From the NCBI GenBank assembly GCA_947452925.1, contig CANGFK010000007.1, positions 1 to 34,215 on the forward strand: a stretch of 34,215 bases of DNA. Reading direction: 5' to 3'. The notes under the pieces are model-generated. The model did no database searches and was not told the origin of the DNA. It worked only from the letters and a program-made list of their open reading frames with translations. Both the position numbers and the translations under genes were made by a program. This document shows positions 1-7,755 of this stretch, piece by piece. Source of the DNA: Chitinophagaceae bacterium. GTDB lineage: Bacteria; Bacteroidota; Bacteroidia; Chitinophagales; Chitinophagaceae. Position 1 is the first letter of the stretch. Every line of letters begins with the position of its first letter.

Positions 1-32
1 GATTAATTCTCCTTATTAATTCTTTTTGCTGA

Positions 33-281
33 GTGAGCAAAGAGTCAAAAAAAGGGTATTATAGAGATGATGTTTTCCTCAAGGCTTTGGGGGAGAATAT
101 TCGTCGTATAAGGCTCGAGAATGGACTTACTCAAACTGAACTGGCTTTTAAATGTGACGATAAAGATTATTCTCAAATAAATAGGGTAGAATTGGGTAAA
201 GTAAACTTCTCTGTTTCCCACCTTTATCTAATAGCTCAAGCCCTCCAAGTGAAAGTAAAAGAGATATTACCCGATATGTAA
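33..281 (+). CDS. XRE-family helix-turn-helix transcriptional regulator (GTG start)
   Basis: 82-aa ORF; LGENIRRIRLENGLTQTELAFKCDDKDYSQINRVELGKVNFSVSHLYLIAQALQV is a classic HTH_3/XRE pattern; in-frame TGA immediately upstream of the GTG. Confidence 0.85.
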   Translation: MSKESKKGYYRDDVFLKALGENIRRIRLENGLTQTELAFKCDDKDYSQINRVELGKVNFSVSHLYLIAQALQVKVKEILPDM

Positions 282-420
282 ATCTCTTTAATAATGTTTA
301 AGCTCTCTACCCCCACCTACTAATCCATCCACAACTACCACACAGACAGTAGCTTCTCACTCAACAATAAATCTCTTAGAAACCAACAATCTATTAATTT
401 TATATAACCATCAACGGATT

Positions 421-740
421 ATGGGCTTCAGTAGCTCAATTGGTGGTATCAATTACATTTTGGAGAAGTATAATAAAGGGTTGGCGAGTAGTTATCTAGA
501 ATAAATAACATACAACTATGCCAAGATGGTTCTAATCCAGTGCAAGAACGTATGTAATCCAGCAAGAAAGGGGTGTTTTTATGGTAATGGGGTATGTTGT
601 ATTGCCTTCGGGGTGTATTTCCTTGCCCATATTTAATGTTTTCTTGCGGTGAAGGTATCCCGCCAGTAAATAAAGGTGTACCGCCTTACTCTGGATTAGA
701 ACCATTTTTGGGCGATAGTACCATTGTATGGGGAAAGAAT
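421..740. other. Candidate structured non-coding element (RNA or MITE-like) with long-range inverted repeat
   Basis: No supported ORF; perfect 15-bp inverted repeat ATGGTTCTAATCCAG (526-540)/CTGGATTAGAACCAT (691-705), extended imperfectly to 509-540/691-730; nested 8-bp pair GCAAGAAA (562-569)/TTTCTTGC (640-647). Confidence 0.55.
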
Positions 741-768
741 GAGGCTTAATTAGTTTAAAAAGAAGATT

Positions 769-1443
769 ATGGCAGTAACAAGAGATTGGATTCCGAAGCA
801 GATTGACAAGTTTTACATTTTTGCAAACAACCTCTGCAAAAGGGCTACCACCAATGCTTCAAAGTGGCATCTTGATGCTGATGAACTTGCTGCACTATTG
901 GGGTTGCAAACCACCTTCAACAGGTATTACGAGATTACTTCTGTTAGGTTCACCTTTTCATCGCTGGATACCCAAAATACCAAAGATGCAAGAAAATTTT
1001 ACCAAAAGTCACTCAGAATGATGGGGATTGGACGGATGAAAAGAAATAGTTTTATGACCAATGTAGACCGTAAAGCCTGTGGACTGAACATCAATAGCAA
1101 TGGATATAACCTCTCTCCGGTTGCCAAAAAAGCGCCCTTGATAGACTACAGAAACAAAGGTGGTCTTAATGGAGTGGTCATTTCTATAGACCCCACCACC
1201 CACAAAACCTGTAAACCAATTGGGCAGGATGGCGTGAAAGTAGCTTTTGGGTTTTATAGAAACGGTGAACCGATACCTAAGGAGAGGGAATGTACTTTTA
1301 CGATATTCCTTACCAAAAGCTTTGGCAAAATGGTTTTTCCCGAAGCACAACTAGGAATGTGCTTTGTTGGCTATGCCCGCTATTTTAATACCCGCAATGT
1401 ATTAGGAACTGTTGCTTCTGGGTTTTATGGAATGGTAGGTTAG
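769..1443 (+). CDS. Uncharacterised protein, 224 aa
   Basis: Intact ATG ORF with globular composition (MAVTRDWIPKQIDKFYIFANNL...); resembles Bacteroidetes hypothetical proteins with a helical N-terminus; no named family recognised. Confidence 0.7.
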   Translation: MAVTRDWIPKQIDKFYIFANNLCKRATTNASKWHLDADELAALLGLQTTFNRYYEITSVRFTFSSLDTQNTKDARKFYQKSLRMMGIGRMKRNSFMTNVDRKACGLNINSNGYNLSPVAKKAPLIDYRNKGGLNGVVISIDPTTHKTCKPIGQDGVKVAFGFYRNGEPIPKERECTFTIFLTKSFGKMVFPEAQLGMCFVGYARYFNTRNVLGTVASGFYGMVG

Positions 1444-1454
1444 TATTTAGAATA

Positions 1455-1611
1455 ATCGCCACAAAGGCAAGAAGGCAGAAAGGAGCACAAAGAGGAGGTA
1501 GAGTTAAAAACTTTGTTTCCTCTTTCTTTTTTGTGGCTCTTTGCGCCTTTGTGTCTCTGTGGCGATAAAAATTTTGCCACCAAGGCGCAAAGACAGAAAG
1601 AAGCACGAAAA
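1455..1611. repeat. Degenerate inverted-repeat element (CGCCACAAAGGC... family)
   Basis: Left arm ATCGCCACAAAGGCAAGAAGGCAGAAAGGAGCACAAAGAGGA (about 1455-1496) is imperfectly complementary to TCCTCTTTCTTTTTTGTGGCTCTTTGCGCCTTTGTGTCTCTGTGGCGAT (about 1518-1566); a third partial copy GCCACCAAGGCGCAAAGACAGAAAGAAGCACGAAAAG at 1576-1611. Confidence 0.75.
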
Positions 1612-1627
1612 GAATTAAAGTATGGTT

Positions 1628-1655
1628 ATCAATTGTAAATTATCAATTATCAATT
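1628..1655. repeat. Heptanucleotide tandem repeat (ATCAATT GTAAATT ATCAATT ATCAATT)
   Basis: Four consecutive 7-nt units read directly. Confidence 0.8.
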
Positions 1656-1667
1656 CCCCCTCCCCTC

Positions 1668-1675
1668 TATATTTG
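1668..1675 (+). promoter_or_regulatory. Bacteroidetes-type -7 promoter element TATATTTG upstream of trmB
   Basis: Matches TAnnTTTG; 20 nt before the trmB ATG; no clear -33 box. Confidence 0.45.
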
Positions 1676-1694
1676 CCGCCTGTTAAAATGGATT

Positions 1695-2399
1695 ATGGGA
1701 CACAAGAAATTAGTGAGGTTTGAGGCAATAAAAAGTTTTTCCAACGTATTGGAATATCCCGAAAACATGCAGGGGCAATGGCACCAACAGTTTGGGAATA
1801 ATAACCCCATTACATTGGAATTGGCTTGTGGAAAAGGCGAATATGCCGTTGGTTTGGGAAGAATGCATGCCGACCGGAACTTTATTGGTGTAGACATAAA
1901 AGGCAATCGTATCTGGCGTGGCGCTATCACCGCTTTGGATGAAGGATTGACGAATGTGGCGTTTTTGCGTACCGAAATTGATAAACTTTCCAACTACTTT
2001 GCCCCCGGCGAAGTGAGCGAAATATGGATTACGTTCCCCGATCCTCAGTTACGCTTATCTAAAGCCAAAAAAAGATTGACGCATCCTAAGTTTCTACGAT
2101 TGTATCAGCAATTTTTAAAACCCGATGCTGTCGTAAATCTAAAAACAGATAGTCCCGACTTGTACACGTTTACAAAAACAGTCATCAACTTATTTGATTT
2201 GCCGTTGTTAAAAGATTTTGATGATGCATATCATCAGGCTGGCATCAGCGAAGAGTTGCAGATAAAAACGTATTATGAGAGTTTGGATATAGCCAACAGC
2301 AAACGGATACATTATCTGCAGTTTCAGTTGAATAAAGAATTGCCAGTTGAAAAAGACGAAGCATTAAAACAACTGATACATGGATTCGGAACTGATTGA
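1695..2399 (+). CDS. trmB: tRNA (guanine-N7-)-methyltransferase
   Basis: LELACGKGEYAVGLGRMHADRNFIGVDIKGNRIW...ITFPDPQLRLSKAKKRLTHPKFL motifs of TrmB. Confidence 0.92.
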   Translation: MGHKKLVRFEAIKSFSNVLEYPENMQGQWHQQFGNNNPITLELACGKGEYAVGLGRMHADRNFIGVDIKGNRIWRGAITALDEGLTNVAFLRTEIDKLSNYFAPGEVSEIWITFPDPQLRLSKAKKRLTHPKFLRLYQQFLKPDAVVNLKTDSPDLYTFTKTVINLFDLPLLKDFDDAYHQAGISEELQIKTYYESLDIANSKRIHYLQFQLNKELPVEKDEALKQLIHGFGTD

Positions 2400-2571
2400 G
2401 AACGTAGACTTCTACTATGATAAAGACGGGTTTGTAGTACTTACACAAAACTACCACGAAACACGTGGCTACTGTTGTGGCTATGGATGCCGGCATTGTC
2501 CTTATAATTATGAGTCGGTTCCCGAGCCTAAAAGAAGTAACATGCTAGCGCAACAACAACAGCAGCAATAA
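2380..2571 (+). CDS. Small Cys-rich DUF5522-like protein
   Basis: FYYDKDGFVVLTQNYHETRGYCCGYGCRHCPYNY; overlaps the trmB 3' end by 20 nt; C-terminal poly-Gln. Confidence 0.75.
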   Translation: MDSELIENVDFYYDKDGFVVLTQNYHETRGYCCGYGCRHCPYNYESVPEPKRSNMLAQQQQQQ

Positions 2572-2576
2572 TTAAA

Positions 2577-2969
2577 TTGGCTAAAACAAAACATACTACA
2601 ACTAAACTCCCATCAATACTACCCAGCGGTAGTAGAGAATCTTCTTTTTTTGAGCAGGTCTATGAAGTTGCAAGGCAAGTTCCCAAAGGAAGAGTAACTA
2701 CTTATGGGGCTATTGCTGCTTTTTTGGGAGCTAAGAAAAGTGCAAGGATGGTTGGCTGGGCCATGAATGGAGCACACAGCCAGACAACACCCGTACCTGC
2801 ACAAAGAGTGGTGAACAGAAATGGGATGTTGAGCGGAAAAGCACACTTTGCAACGCCTACTTTGATGGAAGAACTGTTGGCAGGAGAGGGGGTGATGGTA
2901 GAAAAAGATACCATCGTGGATTTCCAACAAAAGTTTTGGGATCCTGTTATTGAGTTATTAATAGATTAA
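2577..2969 (+). CDS. MGMT-family alkyltransferase-like (Atl) DNA-binding protein (TTG start proposed)
   Basis: VYEVARQVPKGRVTTYGAIAAFLGAKKSARMVGWAMN...VPAQRVVNRNGMLSG; the Cys of the PCHR motif is replaced by Ala. Confidence 0.82.
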   Translation: MAKTKHTTTKLPSILPSGSRESSFFEQVYEVARQVPKGRVTTYGAIAAFLGAKKSARMVGWAMNGAHSQTTPVPAQRVVNRNGMLSGKAHFATPTLMEELLAGEGVMVEKDTIVDFQQKFWDPVIELLID

Positions 2970-3213
2970 TGAATAAACAATCTTAATTGCTTACAGAACT
3001 AATTTATCGAGTATAAATAAATCTAATAAGTTCGAAAGAGATTGGGCATAAGTTATAAATAAAACAATAGGTGTAAGAAAAGAGACAATTTTGGCAATAG
3101 ATGCGCAACAAATGAAAAAAAATTTTGGATTATTGATTGTTTGTCACGCTACTGTCATATTTTCGCACCCCGAAAGGATATTTTTCTACATAAAGAAACA
3201 ACAGACTGTGTAT

Positions 3214-4479
3214 ATGGCATTTCCTAAAAGTCTCTCGATACCGTCACTGATATTGTCAATTTTATTATTGACAACTACAATCTCAAACAAGGTTTCGGCT
3301 CAAGATGGTAAATCTCTCTTCTCTCAAAATTGTGCTTCTTGTCATGCTGTCAACAAAAAGTTGACAGGTCCTGCTTTGGCTGGTGTTGAAGACCGGTGGG
3401 GGGGTGACAAAAAGAAATTGCACGCTTGGATTCACAATAGTGCAGCTTTCCTGAAAACAGGGGATACTTACGCAAATAATTTGTACAATGAGTACAACAA
3501 AACTGCGATGAACCTTTTCCCTCAATTGACAGATGCAGAAATTGATGCAATCCTAGGCTATGTAAGCACTGCTGCAAAAGCTGCTTCTGCTGCACCTGCT
3601 GCAGGTGGTGGTGATGTAAATGCTGCAAAGGGTGAAGAAAGCGATAACTCATTATTGTTTGGTATACTCACTTTAGTATTAGCAGTTGTTGCGCTTGTAT
3701 TGTTGCAAGTAAACAGCAACTTGAAAAAACTAGCTGACGAAAAGGATGGTATCCGCTCTGCAGAACCAGTTCCATTCTGGAGAAACAAAGCATACATTGC
3801 TGTAGTAGTGGTACTATTATTTATCTCGGGTGGTTACATGACCACAAGAGGAGCCATCAGCTATGGTCGTACAAAAAATTATCAACCAGTTCAACCAATT
3901 TACTATTCTCACAAGGTTCATGCTGGCGTAAATCAAATCAATTGTCAGTATTGCCACATTGGTGTATATCAAGGCAAGCAAGCAACTATTCCTTCTGTAA
4001 ATATTTGTATGAACTGTCACATGGCAATCAACGAATACAAGGGTGCTAAGATTTACAATGAAGAAGGTGAGGAAGTGAATGGTACTGCCGAAATTAAGAA
4101 ACTATACAAATACGCTGGTTTTGAAGAAGGCAAACCTTGGGATGCTACCAAAGCACAACCAATTGAGTGGGTTCGTATACACAACCTGCCAGATCACGTT
4201 TATTTCAACCACGCACAACACGTAAAAGTTGGTCAGGTTGCTTGTCAGACTTGTCACGGAGAAATCCAGAAGATGGGAGAAGTAAAGCAATTTGCTGAGT
4301 TAAGCATGGGCTGGTGCGTTAACTGTCACAGAGAAACGAAAGTTCAATTTAAAGATAACGGGTTCTACAGCATCTACGAGAAATACCACGCTGATCTAAA
4401 GAGTGGCAAGATAGATAGCACTAAGGGTGTGACTGTTGAGATGATTGGTGGAACTGAGTGTCAAAAGTGTCATTATTAA
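3214..4479 (+). CDS. actA: Alternative complex III subunit ActA: mono-heme cytochrome c domain fused to pentaheme c-type cytochrome
   Basis: Signal peptide from ATG 3214 (MAFPKSLSIPSLILSILLLTTTISNKVSAQ); six CXXCH motifs (CASCH, CQYCH, CMNCH, CQTCH, CVNCH, CQKCH). Confidence 0.9.
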   Translation: MAFPKSLSIPSLILSILLLTTTISNKVSAQDGKSLFSQNCASCHAVNKKLTGPALAGVEDRWGGDKKKLHAWIHNSAAFLKTGDTYANNLYNEYNKTAMNLFPQLTDAEIDAILGYVSTAAKAASAAPAAGGGDVNAAKGEESDNSLLFGILTLVLAVVALVLLQVNSNLKKLADEKDGIRSAEPVPFWRNKAYIAVVVVLLFISGGYMTTRGAISYGRTKNYQPVQPIYYSHKVHAGVNQINCQYCHIGVYQGKQATIPSVNICMNCHMAINEYKGAKIYNEEGEEVNGTAEIKKLYKYAGFEEGKPWDATKAQPIEWVRIHNLPDHVYFNHAQHVKVGQVACQTCHGEIQKMGEVKQFAELSMGWCVNCHRETKVQFKDNGFYSIYEKYHADLKSGKIDSTKGVTVEMIGGTECQKCHY

Positions 4480-4569
4480 TATTGGTTAATTTAGTAAATC
4501 TGTTAATGTGGTGAGCTAATACAGATTATAGAGTAAAAGCAACCTACACATTATCGAATTATCATACTT

Positions 4570-7500
4570 ATGAGTAAACAGCATTGGCAAAGTTTTGGGG
4601 AATTGAATAATTCTGATGCTTACAAGCAATCGGTAAATGATGAGTTTCAAGAACAATTACCGTTTGAAGCTGACGATAAAGGCTTTTTAGAAGCTAAGCA
4701 TCCACGTAGGGATTTCTTAAAATTCTTGGGTTTCAGTACAGCTGCTGCTACAATTGCCGCAAGTTGTGAGATACCATTCACTAAAGCAATTCCTTTTGCA
4801 AACAAACCAGAAGATATTGTTCCTGGAAACTACATGTACTATGCTACAACTTACGTTCAAGACGGAGATGCAGTAAGTGTACTTGCAAAAGTGAGAGATG
4901 GTCGTCCTATCAAAATAGAAGGTAATGACCTAAGTCCAATCACCAAGGGTGGTACATCTGCAAGGGTTCAAGCATCTGTTTTGGACTTGTATGATACTGC
5001 ACGTTTGCGTTTCCCAACTATTGATAATAACGAAGCTACTTTTGAAGATGTAGACAAGGCAGTTGCTGCTGGCATTGCTGGCTTAGGTTCTGCACCAATT
5101 GTTATCTTAACAAGTACGATAGTTTCTCCTTCAACTAAAGAAGTAATTGCACAATTTATTGCTAAGCATCCTGGTGCAAAGCATGTGGTTTACGATGCAG
5201 TTTCTTACAGCGGTATTTTATTGGCTAATGAAGCAACTTATGGTAAGAAGGCTATCCCTACTTATCGTTTTGATAATGCTAAAGTAATTGTAAGCCTTGC
5301 TGCCGATTTCTTAGGTACTTGGTTGAGTCCAATAGAATTTGCAAAGCAATATGCTGTTGGTAAAAAAATAAATGAGAAGAATCCTGAAATGAGCAAGCAC
5401 ATTCATTTTGAGAGTGTTGCAAGTTTAACAGGTAGTAACGCCGATGAGCGTTTCTTGCACCGTCCATCTGAAACAGGAGCTATTGCAGTTGCTTTACTGG
5501 CAGCAGTAAATGGTCAAGCTGTAACAGGAATTGATGATGCTAAACTAAAAGCAGGCATTGTTAAGGCGGCTAAGGAATTAGTTGCTAAGAAGGGGGAAGC
5601 TTTAGTTGTTTCTGGAAGCAATGACAAAAATGTTCAAATTGTTGTAAATGCCATCAACGAAGCATTGCAAGCTGGTGGTAAAACCATTGATTGGTCTGCC
5701 ACTTATAATACAAAAGCGGGTATCGATGCTGACTTTGCTAAGTTGGTGGATGATATGAATGCAGGTGGTGTAGGAGGTTTGTTGATATTCGGAGCAAATC
5801 CTGCTTACACTTGGTTTGATAGCAAGAAGTTTGTTGACGGATTGAAGAAAGTTAAATTAACTGTTTCTTTCAACGGTAAAGCAGATGAGACAACTAAGTT
5901 GTGCAAATTTGTTATACCAAGCAATCACTACCTTGAAAGTTGGGGTGATGCCGAGATTAAGAGTGGTTATATTTCTTTACAACAACCAACAATATACCCA
6001 TTATTCAAAACACGCCAATTGCAAGACAGCTTGTTGAGTTGGTCTGGTTCCACTGTAAGTTACTTAGATTACTTAAAACAATACTGGTCCGCTAAACTTG
6101 GTGGAGCTGCTGGTTGGGATAAAGCATTGCAAGAAGGTGTTGTTAATCCATCAAATGCTGCTTTGGCTTCTGCTTCTTTTAGTAGTGCAAGCGTTTCTGC
6201 TGCAACTTCTGCAATTGCTTCATATAAAAAAGCAAATCCAGCTTCGACGGAATTATATTTATATCAAAAGGTTGCAATTGGTGCTGGAGAAGGAACGGCT
6301 AATCCTTGGTTACAAGAAATGCCAGATCCAGTAACAAAAGCTACTTGGGATAACTACTTGATTGTTTCTCCAGCAAAGGCGAAGACTTTATTAAATATTG
6401 ATTTGACTAATAATGGTCAGGCTGATGCTTATGAAGTAAAACCTCCTAAGCATGTAGTTTCAATTACCGCAAATGGAGTAACTGTAAAACTTCCTGCTCT
6501 TATTATTCCTGGAACGCATACAGAAACTGTTGGTATAGCTCTTGGTTACGGACGTAACAAAGAATTAGGAAAGTCTGTTTTTGATGAAGAAGCAGGTATC
6601 GCAGTTGGAGCAAATGCATTTCCATTTGCTTCATTAGCAGATGGTACAGTTAGTTTTGCTATTGGTAGTGTAGATCTTAAAGACACAAAAGAATTATATC
6701 CGGTAGCACTCACTCAGACACACAATATCTACAATACTGCTCAAGGTAATCGTACCGAAGTAATGAAAGAACTTACTTTGGCAGAATTTAAAGCAAAGCC
6801 GACTGAAATTTTAGAAGACAGAGAGGCTGAAGTAAAACCTTATGGCGGATTAGAAAATTACAGAGCTCAGGGTACTATCTATCCTGATTCTATGAATGAT
6901 CGCCCAGGTATTAAGTGGGGTATGAGTGTAGACTTAAACACTTGTAATGGTTGTGGCGCTTGTGTGGTTGCATGTACAGCAGAAAATAACGTTGCTATTG
7001 TTGGTAAGCCAGAAGTATTACGTGGTCACGAAATGCAATGGTTACGTATTGACAGATATTACAGTGGTTCTGATTTAGACAATCCAAAGGTTGTTTTCCA
7101 ACCATTGATGTGTCAGCACTGTGATAATGCTCCTTGTGAGAATGTTTGTCCTGTTGCTGCTACAAACCACAGTAGCGAAGGTTTGAATCAAATGACTTAT
7201 AACCGTTGTATCGGTACAAGATATTGTGCCAACAACTGTCCATACAAAGTAAGACGTTTTAACTGGGCTGATTACACTGGTGCAGATAGCTTCCCTGATA
7301 ACCAAAAAGGTGTTGTTAATGATGTTGTTCTGAATATGAGTGACGATTTAACTAGAATGGTATTGAATCCGGATGTAACGGTACGTTCAAGAGGTGTTAT
7401 TGAAAAATGTTCTTTCTGCGTACAAAGACTTCAATCTGCTAAATTATCTGCAAAGAAAGAAAGCAGACCATTGGAAGATTCAGACATTAAGGTTGCTTGT

Positions 7501-7689
7501 CAACAAGCTTGCCCTACCAATGCAATCGTATTTGGTAATGCAAATGACAAGAAGAGTAATGTAACTGTGACGAGAATGGATAATCCTAACCGTTTATTCT
7601 TGTCTTTGGAACAATTACACGTTCTTCCAAATGTAACTTATCTAGCTAAGGTTAGAAATATTGAAGAAGAAGAAAAGAAAGAAGCTTAG
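4570..7689 (+). CDS. actB: Alternative complex III subunit ActB: molybdopterin-oxidoreductase-like plus Fe-S domain
   Basis: Tat-like RRDFLKFLGFSTAAATIAASC; C-terminal ferredoxin motifs CNGCGACVVAC, CQHCDNAPCENVCP, CIGTRYCANNCPY, CSFCVQRL, CQQACP. Confidence 0.93.
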   Translation: MSKQHWQSFGELNNSDAYKQSVNDEFQEQLPFEADDKGFLEAKHPRRDFLKFLGFSTAAATIAASCEIPFTKAIPFANKPEDIVPGNYMYYATTYVQDGDAVSVLAKVRDGRPIKIEGNDLSPITKGGTSARVQASVLDLYDTARLRFPTIDNNEATFEDVDKAVAAGIAGLGSAPIVILTSTIVSPSTKEVIAQFIAKHPGAKHVVYDAVSYSGILLANEATYGKKAIPTYRFDNAKVIVSLAADFLGTWLSPIEFAKQYAVGKKINEKNPEMSKHIHFESVASLTGSNADERFLHRPSETGAIAVALLAAVNGQAVTGIDDAKLKAGIVKAAKELVAKKGEALVVSGSNDKNVQIVVNAINEALQAGGKTIDWSATYNTKAGIDADFAKLVDDMNAGGVGGLLIFGANPAYTWFDSKKFVDGLKKVKLTVSFNGKADETTKLCKFVIPSNHYLESWGDAEIKSGYISLQQPTIYPLFKTRQLQDSLLSWSGSTVSYLDYLKQYWSAKLGGAAGWDKALQEGVVNPSNAALASASFSSASVSAATSAIASYKKANPASTELYLYQKVAIGAGEGTANPWLQEMPDPVTKATWDNYLIVSPAKAKTLLNIDLTNNGQADAYEVKPPKHVVSITANGVTVKLPALIIPGTHTETVGIALGYGRNKELGKSVFDEEAGIAVGANAFPFASLADGTVSFAIGSVDLKDTKELYPVALTQTHNIYNTAQGNRTEVMKELTLAEFKAKPTEILEDREAEVKPYGGLENYRAQGTIYPDSMNDRPGIKWGMSVDLNTCNGCGACVVACTAENNVAIVGKPEVLRGHEMQWLRIDRYYSGSDLDNPKVVFQPLMCQHCDNAPCENVCPVAATNHSSEGLNQMTYNRCIGTRYCANNCPYKVRRFNWADYTGADSFPDNQKGVVNDVVLNMSDDLTRMVLNPDVTVRSRGVIEKCSFCVQRLQSAKLSAKKESRPLEDSDIKVACQQACPTNAIVFGNANDKKSNVTVTRMDNPNRLFLSLEQLHVLPNVTYLAKVRNIEEEEKKEA

Positions 7690-7755
7690 TAGTTCTTGGT
7701 TTATAAAACAATAAGAAAGGAATTTTATTCCTAAACTGAAAAATAATAGATACAA

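Noticed and set aside
423-545. tRNA-like signal: GGGCTTC-AGTAGCTCAATTGGT (A-box/D-arm-like) and GGTTCTAATCC (T-arm-like)
   Set aside because: No D-stem partner, no 3' acceptor strand complementary to GGGCTTC, and the T-stem does not pair properly; also the T-arm-like segment is one arm of the long inverted repeat.
421-740. Retron or group II intron
   Set aside because: No reverse transcriptase in the neighbourhood and no recognisable domain V or msr/msd layout.
1385-1606. Minus-strand ORF MLLSVFAPWWQNFYRHRDTKAQRATKKKEE...
   Set aside because: Lies on the CGCCACAAAGGC inverted repeat; typical spurious translation of this kind of repeat.
5279-5467. Numerous short antisense/out-of-frame ORFs inside act, cox, lpx and other genes (for example 5279-5467, 7075-7305, 27873-28133, 30274-30690)
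   Set aside because: Fully contained in strongly supported genes, with low-complexity or improbable composition.
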